Origin: Lates calcarifer
Taxonomy: Eukaryota; Chordata; Actinopteri; Centropomidae
NCBI RefSeq assembly: GCF_001640805.2
Contig: NC_066853.1
Span: 23,247,173-23,311,172 of the forward strand
Reading direction: 5' to 3'
DNA length: 64,000 nt
The notes beneath the pieces are model-generated. The model did no database searches and was not told where the DNA came from. It saw only the letters and a list, made by a program, of their open reading frames with translations. The translations under genes were made by a program, and so were the position numbers. Below are positions 1 to 13,030 of this stretch, piece by piece (position 1 is the stretch's first letter; each line of letters starts with the position of its first letter).

Positions 1-1536
1 AACCCAACCCTCCTCCTCCTCCTGGCCTGGCCCAGGCACCGCCACAACGCAGCTTGTCCCAACACAGCTACTCTTACTGGGGGGAGGAAGAGAAGTAGGC
101 TGAACCTCAGGGCCAGCAGATATACGAGCCCTAACTGCTTTTTCATTAAGCTGACTGTCATTATGAAAAAGCCCTTTCTTTTACCTTGTTTTCCTTCTGG
201 TGCTTTTCTCTCTCCTCCTCCTCCTTTTCCTCCTACACCTCGTCTGTCTCCCTAATACTTTTACGTTCAAGGACAGAGCAGTCATTTGGTGCTTTACGGT
301 GGAGAGGAGCCGGGGCTGAAATGAAGGTTTGTTCTACTTTGTGCGTGTTTGTGTGAGAAAGTGCACTCTGCGGGGGGTGGGGGCCGGTGGGAGTCGCAGA
401 GCTTGAGCAGATAGATGACGAGAGAGGGATGGCCGTTGTGAGGTGATGACCTCAGTAGTGTGGAGATTTAGTGAAGTGTATAAGGGCAACGCACTCCTTT
501 GACAAATGGGGCAGCGTGTATTTCAAGTCATTAGACGGCACCCGTTTCACCAGTGCGGAGTGAAACAGAGTGTGTATTGTGCTGAAAGGAGAGTCCTTGG
601 TTTTATACTCTGCTTTTTTCTGAAAGTGTACAAGCACCCTCCCTTCAGTTTCAGTAACTCCATCCTCTGCATTTCCCTCTCAGCTCCAATATTTGATTCA
701 CAGTTGTATGCTTGCGTTGTATTTACTTGATTTATTCATTGATCTAATTGGATGTAATGACGCTTTGATGAAATCTGCACGCGTGCAACAGCACCCGCTG
801 CAAATACACACAGCTGCACATATGACCACCTCACCCACCCACCCCCAGTCAGCCCCGTCTAAATTCTCCACACATGCGAGGCAGACAATCCTCCTTGACA
901 TCTCTGACATGGTGCGGCTGTATAGCATTTTTATTTTTCTTCTGTCCCAAACAAAGCCCATAACTCAGGCACCCTTTCCCCTCCAAATCATAAAGGCAGG
1001 CTGGAAGGAATGAAAGGCGAGCGGCTGTTTTACTGCAGGGAGTGGGATGTAAATCCTCCAGGTCGTCAAAGCAGCGGCGGCCGGGCTGAAGACCGCCTCC
1101 ACGACTCTGGGGTGCAACTCCAAACAAAAGACTTCTCCAGGAGTCATCAGGGACCCCCCCGCAAGTACACCTTTATTAATGGGCAGATCACACTCGCACA
1201 TGGCGCACCAGCATGCATCTGCACTGAATATGAATGTACACAAGCAAGTGGAGGGAGAACATTATATCATCCTAATCTCTGTTTCAAGTGCATCTTCTCT
1301 TCCCCCTCTTTCCTGCATCTCTCCACTTCCTCTGCTAACTAGCCGTGTTGGGTGACCATAAGTGCTGAGAGTGTGCTATGCTGACGAGCAGGGTGACTGT
1401 ATTTATGGCTCTTTCATACGTCCAGCATGAATTATGCATGAGGTCTCATTGTGGTGCACAGAGGAGCGCTGGATGTAAATCGATAGGTGTTCACTTCGAC
1501 TGACACAAATGATATCTCCCCTAAGCAGTCCCCTCA

Positions 1537-1562
1537 TCTCTCTCTCTCTCTCTCTCTCTCTC
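1537..1562. repeat. (TC)n microsatellite
   Basis: Thirteen perfect TC units downstream of the gene. Confidence 0.95.
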
Positions 1563-4227
1563 CTTACATCTCTCTGTGTCTCGCTGTCATTTTACACCTC
1601 ATCCCTGGATAATAATGTTTACCAATGCAACATCACTCACGCTTACAAAAACACATGTGAGCAAAACACTGGATTAGAGTAGCTTTGATGAACATATTCA
1701 TGTATTGCTCGGAAAGGATAAACAGATGAATAAATACGTTCTATTCATTGTCTGGAAGGAGAAGAAGGGAACCAGCTTTGACTGGAGCTCTTTCTTCTTT
1801 CTCTTTCTATCAAAGAGGAGTGTCTCTTCTGTAAGAGGAGAAACTGATGTAATGGCATGTAACAACTGTACAATCCCTGGATTATAACAAAGGATTAAAG
1901 GTGTAATTTGGGTGATGATCACTGTCAAACACATCACACAAAATACATTTTTATTTCTAAAAATATTTTGTGACTTTCCTTCTTTGTCTGTGGTTCTCTA
2001 TCAGGCTCATATCCACAAAGACGATCAGTTTGTCTAGTTCAAGGCTTGAAGCATTTTTTTTTTTTTTTTTTACAATAAGGAAACAATACAAAAATAAATT
2101 GCAACTTGTATCTTTTTATAACACTAAGTCTTTAAGTGTAGAATTCTAATACTAACATGGAATTATTTTCAAAATATTTTTCTACACACGGGGATGGCAG
2201 TTAATAAGTACACCTAGCTAAAATTAAAATAGCCCTGCCATAAATCCTACCTTCATGAAGGTTATGATGTTTAGTTTTAGAGGTGTTATGTCCTTTTTAG
2301 AGGCTGCTGTTTGTAGTGCTGTCGAACTGAATTGTGTTCCACAGAAAGACCTGTTCCCTGTGCCCTAACCCTAACCCTGTTATTTTGTTCCAAACAGTCA
2401 AAACCTTTTTCAGACTGCATTAGTGTTAGCTAGGTTTATCTAATAAACTGGCACCTGAGTACAGTATACTGATTTCTTTATTTCATGGCAGCAAAGTGGA
2501 AAATTCTACACACTTTGGATTTAAAGTTTCCGTCTAAAACTGTATAAATGCTACATTTTGTTTATACTTAATGTCTTCCATAGTGTATTCTAATTATATC
2601 GTCAGCTGTGTCAGGATGTAGTTTTTGGTTGTGTACTTAAATCCTATGATTTCTTTATTAGCACTGCCATGTTTAACATGCTGTTGCTTTGATCCTTGAC
2701 CTTTTTTCTGTTTGCTCAATTAGAAATTAGTTTGTTATTATACTAATTCACTTATTCACTTGCTGAATAGGATTTCTCTTACAGACACATTTTTTCTTAT
2801 TATTTTTTACATTATGAAATGTTCACTTAGCAAGTCTACAGTATATTTCATGGGATTACATTAAGTAACCATCAATACATTTCATTTTGAAAGTAGTCAT
2901 TTTTCCTCTGAATGTGTTTTCCCCCTGGAATGTTCTCAGGTCAATCTTTCTTCCTAAAAGTTCAGCCACTGGAAACCTCTTTTCCACTCCATTGCCATTA
3001 GCCTCCTGTCCCAGTTTGTGAGATTGAGAAGTGTTTACAAGTATCATTTGTTTCCAGCACACAAAAAGACTCTGTAAGGGCTCACTGACACACCTGTTTT
3101 AGAGGTTATAAAGGTTACGACCTGTAAATGAAGGAGCAGAAGAAGTGTGTGTCTGTGCCTCTTCCCATGGCAGCCTGTGTTTGGATTTTCTAGGTTAGAT
3201 TTTCTCAGTAAGACTGAGTCACATTTTATTTTTTCAGTTTTATTTTCCGTGTTGTGCCGGTGGTTTGCCGTCTTTATTTTGCTTTCCTTTGTTTAGGGCG
3301 GTCTTTTTATGTGTCTGCTTTTGTTGTGTATTTCTGTTCTCTTATGAACACATACACACACACGCACACACTCACTCACACACACACTCACCCATGCTTT
3401 CTGAAACCCACTCTGAGCATTCTCACAGAGGCAAGTTGTCCTAATCCACCTGGCTTTGGCTCTCAACTTCCCAAATGCCGACATGAGAGCTGGTCATAAC
3501 TCATCACACACACACTTTCTCACACACACACACATATCCAGAGTCACACAGCAGCCGCTACTCCAGAGGCTTTCTTTGGTGAGCCATCGGCGCCGTATTA
3601 CATTAAAGGTCAGTTACTGAGTTTCCATTTTAGCTTCGCCTTCCGCCGGTAGCATGCTGTGAGCCAAATAAATTGGAGGATTGTCTGTCAGGCCGCCCGT
3701 TTGATTTCCTCGGATGGCTTGGAGTGTTTGGCTTGGAGGTAACCACCTCCCCCTCCCCTCCTACTGAAGTTACTTCTTAACGCCTGGCATGGGGAGAGTG
3801 TCATTATCTACGGCAGCTTAGTTCACAAGTGTGATAGCGTCAATGAGTATGTGAGGAGTGAAATATGAACATGCTAATGTAGTCGTATGTGTGTGTTTCT
3901 GGATGAGACTGCTATTTTAATACTCTGGTTACAAACTAGACATTATCTGATTAGCACTGTCCACTTCTGATATTATGACTATCATGAACATATTCACTGT
4001 ACAGTCCTTTGCTGGTGTAACCAATCCCAACTAAAGGCCTACATACCAGCTTTTTACACAGCTTTCAACCATATCACAAGGTTTTCAGTTTTTACCCACT
4101 TTTCATGTAGGTGAAACTGTTAAAGTCCAAGCTCACTAGCTGTTATGATTTATTCCATAGTACTTTTAGGATTTCTCCTATGAATTGGCTGGAAAGTTAA
4201 GGATCTAAAAAGGAAACATTGTCTTTA

Positions 4228-4487
4228 AAAGAAACTATCTAATATAATTAGAATAAATCAATTAGAAATATTTAGAATTGTTAGTCATTTATCAAGCAAA
4301 ATACCAAGCACTTTTTGGTTCCAGTTTCTTCAATAAATAAGGATTTGATCACTTCCAGTGTGTTTTTCAGACAAAACAAGCAATTTAAGGACATCAACTT
4401 AGGCTCTGGGAAATTGTAAATAGGCATTTTTTCAAACTGACACTAATCAAGTAAAAAAATTGACAGAATATGCTAGTAATAATGGTT
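4228..4487 (-). mobile_element. dispersed repeat with ATTAATCG-type ends, copy 1
   Basis: This reads as a diverged reverse copy of a very common teleost repeat. Diagnostic blocks are TCATTTATCAAGCAAAATAC, GACAAAACAAGCAATTTAAG and GGCTCTGGGAAATTG, in the expected order. It is noncoding. The name and class were not verified; inverted A/T-rich ends suggest a nonautonomous DNA element. Confidence 0.6.
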
Positions 4488-6360
4488 GAATGGTTACCAA
4501 TTGACAGTTTGGTTGTGAAGGTACAGTTGTTCTTACACCACAGAGCTGTTGTGCCCTTAAACTAAAACTGCAGAGAGAAAAGCCAGGGGTCTATTTTTAA
4601 GTGAACTGAATTCCATACAGTGAGCACACTTTCTTCTTCTCTTTCTCCCTCTACTCACTGTTGTCCCCAGTGGACACGTTAATCTCCTCTGTTTCAGGGC
4701 CTGAGTTACCCCTGCAGACACTTTATTTAGACTAGAGAAAGAGAGAGGGAGAATAAACAGAGGCGGGAGAGAGGAGAGGATCTTGGCTGAAGAAAAAAAA
4801 AGTATATTTTTGCACAAAAGCCATCACACTGATGGATCAATGGATATATATGCATATTCCTGATTGGAAAATGTGTAAGTGTCAACTTGTCAACAACATA
4901 AGCTAAACTTGCTTGTCTTAGTCAAGTGTATCCAACTTGGATTCTGAAAGTGTTTCATCAGCTTGAGGGTCATAAACTGTTCTTGACCCACAGAGGAACC
5001 ATGTAATCCTTCAAATGGAGTGAAAACCTGAAAATCACCAGAGCCTTAGTTACAAGGTTTTCACATGACAACAGAAATATACAATGGACTCAGTTAATCA
5101 GCCGTCAAGAGTTTCATTCTGTTGTGGACCCATTTTCCATCCAGCTATCCAAGAAACTGAGCTGCAGACTGTTGCACCAGCTGATTCCAAGTTTGTAAGT
5201 TGAAATGCTATGTTCTAACGATCTAGTTACACAGTAAACGTACCACTTTATTCAGTGGCACCATCTCTACTTACACTCTATCTCAACTCAGTTGACCTTA
5301 ATAGAAGCATTTTCTCAGAAAGTGAGGTTTCATCTAGAGCATTATGTGAAAAAACATTAAAATCCAAACCATGTCTTTTCACATTTCACTGCTGAGCTGC
5401 TGTATATTCTCCTGTGCTTTTAGTAATATCACAAACACCCATGAGACCAGAGTGTGGCCATTGGATGAGAAGGTATTGGACCTCAGCAATTCGTTAAGAA
5501 AGGTTTCTTGACCCAGTTTAATTGCCAATTAATAGGAGGCAAGACTTCGGTTTCCATGGTGATAGTCTAGCCATAAGTTCCCTAGATAGGTCCATCGACC
5601 TGCAGTAATGATGGTAAAGATACGGCTATAATAGTTATTAATAGGTACAGAGCCTCAGGGTTAACAAGGACTGATTATAGAGCTGAGCTGGATATAAAGG
5701 TTACCCTCATGATAACCAAATTTGAAATCTTCAGGGAATGGTAGAGTTCATGGTGTTTCATATTAATATCACTTGGAATTATTTGTGTCTTTGTATTTCC
5801 ATGTTTTGTTTTTGTTATGTTTTGTTTTTTTACATTTCTTGTTATCTGACCCACACTATGTTTGCTATCAGCCCTTTATAGCTGCTTAATGGACTGTACC
5901 ACAAGTGTCATGGGTGCTAGCAGGCTAACTGGCGAACCAAAGCATGGAGCACTTCATTCAATTAGCCTAACTGTAACCTTATTATGACCATTCTCTGTCT
6001 CCATCAGTAGATGCTGTGTGGTCTCATTTAATTTAAGTCAACCAGTCAAATTCATAAGCACACACACATATTCCCACACCAAAGAGCTCATGTAATGTAC
6101 ATGTACTTTCGGGATTTGAGGGCAAACTTGAAACTGAAAAAGCAATGCTGTGCTAAGCTTAACACAAACACACACACATATAAGAAATACACAAACACAC
6201 ACTCCCCCAATATATACACCTTAACTACTCAAAAGGCTTGCTATTTTCAACCTTTATACCTGCAAGCACATTTTCTCGCAAACACACACAAACACACTAT
6301 GCCTCGTTCCTGCACACATATTTTTACTGGGTCTCCTGGGCTGATTATACATGTACATGT

Positions 6361-6392
<32 letters not shown>

Positions 6393-6398
6393 ACACAC
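6361..6398. repeat. (AC)n microsatellite
   Basis: AC run with one G interruption, preceded by CATGTACATGT. Part of a wider CA-rich patch from about 6160. Confidence 0.95.
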
Positions 6399-7560
6399 GT
6401 GCTGCAGCTGACTGGCCAGTCAGCCTTAGTTGTTTTTGGACTCAGGAGTCTAGTTAGCGAAGGCTAGTATCAATCATTTAGCCAGTGAGAGCGGCTCAGT
6501 TGATGGGGTCGTGTTTGGGTGAAGAACCTGGCCCAACCCCAGAGTCCCTCACTCAGAGGGGGGTGGAGGAGCTGGGACAGCGGGGCTGAAGTTCAGAGAT
6601 TGAATGATGTCTCAGATAGGATGTAAGGAAACAAGCTGAGCGAGGCTGGATGAAAGAACTGCAAATAAATATGCAATTAAATACCAGCCAGCCACCATTC
6701 CCGCATATTACACAGCTTTATTGAGTACTCAATTCTCACTGTCCAAAGAATGCACACTGAGCTTTGTTATTTCTGAAAAATACATTCCTGCCTCACATCC
6801 GATTATATCACTCTGTGTGATCTCTAGGCCTGCAGTTTTTGTTGATTTGTAAATAGCAGAGAAGGAGAAGAATATGGCAGAAAATACCATTTCATTAAAT
6901 CATTGATTTACAATAATTTCTTACACTAATCTAGATTTCTTAAATTGCTGTTAAGGAGCTGGAGCATATCCCTGCATGGATCAGGCAGCAGGAATGGAAA
7001 CACCCTGGATAGGTCATACTGTAGCTCTGGGCTATTTAGAGTCCGTAGTTAATCTGACCTACATGTTTTTGGATTGGGAAACCCGGGGAGAATCCAGACT
7101 AAATCAAAATGGAAAAGTACCCACACACTGCAATCTCTCAAGCAAAATGTTTTGCTTAAGAGTGACTAGTAGTTGCCAAGTTGTACCTTATGCTAAATCT
7201 CAACTTCTAACTTTTAGACAGGAGCCAAGAGACTGATCTGAATATGGCACCAAATTAACAAGAGGAAAGTCTCAACCTGATATGGAAAGGCAAGTTTGTT
7301 TAGTATACCGTATGTAGCATATTCAAAGCTTGATACATAATGCTATGATTCAGTTAAAGGCAATGGAGTACACAAATATCCAGAGTTTTAGCTCCTAGTA
7401 TGGGTCAAGTTCCAGACATTTCCCATAATGCAACTTGATAGTATCTTTCATTAGATTTTCTTTGCCAGCTAAATGGCCACTTCTTTTAAATCCCACACTT
7501 CCAGTCTGTAACCCAGGCTTTCTGTTAGAAATGTTAAGTCTTAAAACCAAGCTGAGAAAA

Positions 7561-7580
7561 CCCTGATGACATCATCAGGG
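7561..7580. promoter_or_regulatory. palindromic CRE/AP-1-like element
   Basis: CCCTGATGACATCATCAGGG has perfect 9-bp arms around a CA centre and contains TGACATCA, one base from the CRE TGACGTCA. It lies in the downstream gene-free flank. This is motif evidence only. Confidence 0.3.
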
Positions 7581-8106
7581 TCATTTGTTGAATTTCAGAA
7601 AGCTCCTCCACAGCCACAGCAGACATTATATCACTCTTTTCACACAGTAGAAATCATTGTGACAATTAAACTGAATTGCATGTGTAAAATCTCTGAGGTG
7701 CCTCTTTAATATGTCCTGGAAAATTTGTCGAGCTCAGTGTACTATATTAACTAAAAGCTGCTTCTTTATGCTTAGTTTGTACTCCACAGAAGCAGTTAGC
7801 AGGCTGCCTCTTGCATCTGTTATAACAGACAGAGTCATTTGTTGGTAATCTTTGCAATATTGTCTGCTGTTCGCTCGCATTTTTCACATGCTCTAGATGA
7901 GCATTTGCATTCACAGGTGTACATGTAGTAAGTATATATTCAATGTACAGTCAATTCTGCTTGAATATTCAAGAACAATCCTGCACCTTACTGCACAGCA
8001 TATACTATTATCTGTCAATGTGCATTATTAATGTTCTTAGTATTATAAAATATACCATTTACTTTAATAATAAACTTAAAATGTTTTTTATTATCAGCAA
8101 TGAAAA

Positions 8107-8126
8107 TATTATTATTATTATTATTT

Positions 8127-8157
<31 letters not shown>

Positions 8158-8215
8158 TAGAAGTCGTAATAGCACTAGTAATAGTAGCTGTTGTGGTATT
8201 AGTAGTAATAATTTC
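8107..8215. repeat. compound trinucleotide repeat (ATT)n(GTA)n
   Basis: (ATT)6 passes directly into a long run of TAG/GTA units that then decays through GGT, AAG and AAT variants to about 8215. The open frames across it encode only Ser or Thr/Asn homopolymers. Confidence 0.95.
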
Positions 8216-10200
8216 TGAACTACTGTAACTTTTTTGTGTTTTTATTATGATGTACTTCAATTTATTTATTTTTTTCTTTTTATGTATCCGTGTCCACTGC
8301 TTTATTGAATCAGTTTTTCTTCAGGTTATTTGTGTATATTGTTTTATATATTGTAAATATTTTAAAGAGCCTGTTTTGTGTATTGTGTTTTATGGCACAA
8401 TAAAATCACACTGAACCAGTAGTAGCATTAGTGTTGGTATTTGTACTGGCATTGACGTTGTAGCAGTTGTTATACATTTTTAATGTTAAATACAAAACCA
8501 TATTATCTCCTATCACTCAGACACACATATTCCTTGTTAACAAAAATTTGCCAGTCATGAAAGAATTCTTATACACAGACAAGCTCGTACTGTATTTCTC
8601 TATTCAAGATCTTATCACAAGATGTTGTACCACAGTCCTCTGGCATGGGTGCTATTTTAATTCCATTCTCCAACCTGCTGAAAACTGAGGATTAAGACTG
8701 TGGCTCTTGTGCACATGTACATATATATGTCCACATGTTTAGCTAGTGTGTGCGTGTGTGCGTGCATGTCTGTGCTGGCTTGCATGTGTTGTAGCCCATA
8801 TGTGAACAGTGATAGGAATCTTATTGCTGTCAACGGTCCAAAGGCCAAAGCTGTGCTGAACAGAGAAAATCCCAGAGCCCGACTCTCAGCAGCATTACCG
8901 AGCTCTCTGTCTGCTTTAATCTTGACTCCTTTTTCTCACCGTTGTGCTCAAACCAGCGGATGATGGATGGCTGTTGTGTCACAAGGTGCCTTTTCTTTCT
9001 TTCTTCCACTCTGTCATTCTCTCTTTTTACTTTTTTCTTCCAACTTTTTAAATAAAATAAGGTTAAAAAAAAGGGAGCAATTGCAAAGAGTTTGAATTGA
9101 ATCACCCTGGCTTTCCCCCAACTTCTCCTTTCATCTACAGGTTTACTTTTCTTGTCTCTTTTCCAATTTTCTCCCTCTGTCTTTCTATATACACATAGCT
9201 GTCTGTCCATCTCAGTCTATCAGGCAGTTATCAAGGGGATTTTGAACATTGCCTTCACTGTGATAACTAGGTTTCTGCTTGAGCTGATAGCCTTCTGGAC
9301 CTTCATCGGTCGGGGGGGAGAGGGCAGGGGTTGACTCGTTTAACCATCACCGTGCCGGCAGAGATGGCAGCCAGATCCACATCACCCACTCGCATGTGCA
9401 CCTTGCCTCCTTAACCTTTGTGGATGGATGAGTCCAAGACAAGAGACCTAGTGGCTAGAGAAAGTGGTTTGCTCTGGAGATTAGCATTTTTGTGTTTGTG
9501 TGTGTGGATTTTGTTGTATGTGCATGTGTGTGTTTGGTAAGGTCAAGGGTCAGGCTATCAGGTGGGGCCAGCAGTGTGGCCAGTGGATCCAGATAAAGAG
9601 CAATTGAGTGGTCAAGTAGGTGACCTCCCTTCGCCTTCATTTGGGAACAGGCCACCCGCCGGCACCCTACGGCCCAGAGGTGAGATTAGTCTGGTGGGGC
9701 TGATAAAGCTCCACACTCTCCCAACAGACCAACAATCACTGAGGATTATGCTCCTGGAGAGAGCCCGTTTCCCACACAAAGCAGGTGGGGAGAGAAAGAG
9801 CGCTTACTTAAAGGCTCTTCTGTTGTTGGTTTGGTGTCTGTAGCCTTGAGCGAAAACATACCAATTTAGGTTTGCTGTAGCCGTCACTGTCAAACAATGG
9901 ATTTTGTTTTCCCAGAAGAGCAGCTGCAGTAGTCCCTGACTGGTTGTGTGTTCAAGCAGCACATAGTTTGGCTTTGCCACAAATGTGTCTTTCAGCTTTG
10001 TCCTCCTAACCTTTAGACAGATGTTCAGAGCCATGACATATTTGAAAACAGCCATGTTTTATGAGGTGCTGAACAGTGAATCCATAAACAGAGGAAACCT
10101 CTCTGACTCTTCATCCTCCGCAATCCCTTTATCATCCATCTATGTCCTGCAGCACTAAACTCCCAGTTTGAACTCCCAGCCATTTTAGAACAAAACTAAT

Positions 10201-10448
10201 GCTGTGTCTACACAGATGGCATAGCATGAGCAGCACACTAGCAAAGCAGCAACAGCAGCTCCAGTGCTCCATGTATCTACACAGGAGGCATTCAGGCACA
10301 GTATCGGTCACACTTGGTTTGAAAGTGCTCAGAGCCCAATACGCAATTATTGTAGTTGCACAAGTAAAATGCAGGAATAGACTACATTTTGACCATGTTT
10401 AGGGGGATGTAGCACAAGAACATGAATCATGTGCCCTGTGTAGACAGT
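10201..10448. mobile_element. possible small inverted-repeat element
   Basis: The left edge TGTGTCTACACAGATGGCAT and the right edge GTGCCCTGTGTAGACAG are inverted relatives (core TCTACACAG). A third, direct copy, ATCTACACAGGAGGCATTCA, lies inside at about 10275. It is about 250 bp, noncoding, with no clear target duplication. It could be a MITE or chance. Confidence 0.35.
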
Positions 10449-11701
10449 TGGACTGGTTAAAAAAGAGTGTATCTCCTTGTTGCCCTTGCAAAACAACACA
10501 GAAATCTCTTCTGCTTTCCTTGAAAAACCTTCATTGAAGATTGACATATAGACAACTGCTAGACAGTTCTCAGATCTGCTGCCAATTATTTGCAAAAATT
10601 CACAACTCAAAGATGATTTCAGCTTTGTCAAAGTTGTCACCTATCAATCTTCAAACACTTTTGTCTTCCCTTTATCTCCCTTTTGTCTGTTTGTTTATCA
10701 ATCTGACTCAGAGCTCTGTTTTCTCTGTTTGGTTTTTTTCCCCGGTTCTCATTGCTGTCCCGTTCATTTCCATTACTCGCAAGAGACTCTGGGAAACAAA
10801 AGTTGCCTTAAAGCCGGGTTGCAACCAAGAGAGGGTGCTTCTCCCTTAAGTGCTTTTTCATGTTGTCTGGTGTTTGTCTGCAGTAGTTTCTGCCTCTGGT
10901 GTCTGAACCAAAGCTGCGTTTGACGGTTACACAGACAGCGTTTCACTGTGAACTGAAAGATTTCAAACACAGCTAAATTAAGACACCTTCTGTCATACTG
11001 CCAGCATTTGCTCCTGTTTTGTTTTGACATACACATTTTTTGGGCTCTTCATAGGTATCACTGCGGATGTGTTGTCCATCAAAAGTCCTCAGAAGTAATA
11101 CCTCGCAGACCAGACACAAGGTCAACTCTGTGCTGGAAGCCTCTCGGTCAATATGCTCAGACGAGAGGCTCTGCCCAGCTATTTTCCCCCTGAAACTTTC
11201 ATTTCTTGTTGTTTTCTTTCCCAAGCTTTTCTCTTCTTTTCCCCCAACAGATAATTCCCAGTACGTCATAGCAGCACTCAGTTTTCCTCTTCAGTCGTCC
11301 TTCACTACAACAAAAATGCCAACCAATCACCTGGAGTTAAGAAAAGAAAACTCTTGACTCAAAATTGGTTGAAGCAGCTGGGGATTAACGTTGAAGCATT
11401 TGGATTATGGATTATATTATTGTGCAGACCTAAGGACATACTTAAGAACGACAACACAAAGGACAGAGTAATCATAATGTCAGTGTGAAGGGTGGTGCTC
11501 CATTGTGATTGTCTTAGAGGACATGCCAGGAGAGGTTTTATCTTTCGAATCAGGAAATTGAATTATGAAACAAAGTGACCTGATGAAAAGGATTGCAGTG
11601 ACAGTATGGAGCTGTGGGGGTTAAGCCAGTTTGAAGGGCTGGTACTTCACCTAAAGGTCTCTTAATTAGATTGTTTGGCAAAAGCATTCAGGCTTCTAGC
11701 G

Positions 11702-11702
<1 letters not shown>

Positions 11703-11735
<33 letters not shown>
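11703..11735. repeat. (TG)n microsatellite
   Basis: Sixteen perfect TG units in the downstream flank. Confidence 0.95.
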
Positions 11736-11737
<2 letters not shown>

Positions 11738-12699
11738 GAGGATCTTAAGTGGTGCGATTGTTATCTCTTGACTTGAGTCTTCATTTTAGCCCCTTTGTTT
11801 GGCTATAAAAGTGAGAGGGTTCACTGAATTGATACTCAATTGAGCTGATGAGTTGTCTCACAACTGAGACGAGTTTCAAGGTGACTAAAGATGTCCACAA
11901 ACCCCAAAGTTGAGGTATGGTTGGTAACAATGTCCTAATCAAGTTTTTTTGTCCTTGATCCCAATTAGAGTCCTGTAATATGGGGTATCTGGTGATAGCA
12001 AGTCCAATATCCTTTGTAGTACCACTACTGTCAGTATACGCAGTAAAAATTGAAACATACTAGAAATAGCAGCAGAGGAAATGCAGCTAAAAAGAAACAC
12101 TAAAATGTGAATGCTGACTACCTCATGGTGTATACTACTTTCAGTATTCAGTGTTGGCAGTGGAAGTAAAATGTGAGCTGCAGAATTGTCCAATTTGTAA
12201 CTCCTAGATTGCCCTGGCTGTAACTACTAGGATATGAGGCTAGCATAAGCCACGTTCAAAATATTTCCTTGGAACTTCTTGTAGATCTTAAGTTTCATGT
12301 CAGTGGTAGTTGCACTCACCAAATATCAAAATACTTCAACCATCTGTGTTATACCTCTTCCCATGATCACGGGCTGGAATGCCTGATTAACTGACAGGTT
12401 TGTCAGATTAAGCTGATTTTGTTCTAGCATTGAAGAGAGGGGCAACATTCCAGCTGAATCATGGCCATTAACTGAACTCTCAACATGACTGGACTTACTT
12501 GCGTTAGCCTAGTCTAGCAGACAGACAGTTTTTCCTTTCCATGTGACTTACAGTCTCAAACCCCCTTGTCTGGGTTTTTTCCCTCTCAGTTTGTCTTTTT
12601 TTTTCTTCCAGTCATGGCTGAATTTAGCACTTTTCTTTGTCTTTCTTTCCCTGTCTGTCTCTTTCACCAACACAACCTCTTCTTCTCTTTGGTAGGCAG

Positions 12700-13030
12700 T
12701 CAACCACTTTGGTCCATACTGAAATATCTTAACAACAATTAAATTGGTTACTATTAAATTCATTTTCGCCACAGGATGAATCCTGTCTAGTGATCCTCAG
12801 TGAAATATCTTGACAAATATTGGATGGATGGCCATGAAATTTGTGACAGATATTCAAAGTGCCTTGAGGATAAATTATAATTACTTTGGAGATCCTCTGA
12901 CTTTTCCTCTTAAGCCATCAGCAGGTCAAAGTTTTTACATATTCAGTGAAATATCTTGACTACAAGGTGGACTGGCACAAACGTTTGTATAGACATTCAT
13001 GGTTCCCAGACAGGATTTGTTTGTCCAACT
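12700..13030 (-). repeat. dispersed teleost repeat, reverse copy, internally reiterated
   Basis: This is the reverse-oriented counterpart of the repeat at 46578. It has ACCACTTTGGTCCATACTGA, ATTGGATGGATGGCCATGAA, and CTTTGGAGATCCTCTGACTT with a CCATCAGCAGGTCAAAG block. The word TGAAATATCTT(A/G)AC occurs three times (about 12719, 12801 and 12947), so parts of the element are reiterated or more than one copy is fused. Confidence 0.6.

Noticed and set aside
8015..8260. Thr/Asn homopolymer open frame
   Set aside because: Pure translation of the (ATT)n(GTA)n repeat.
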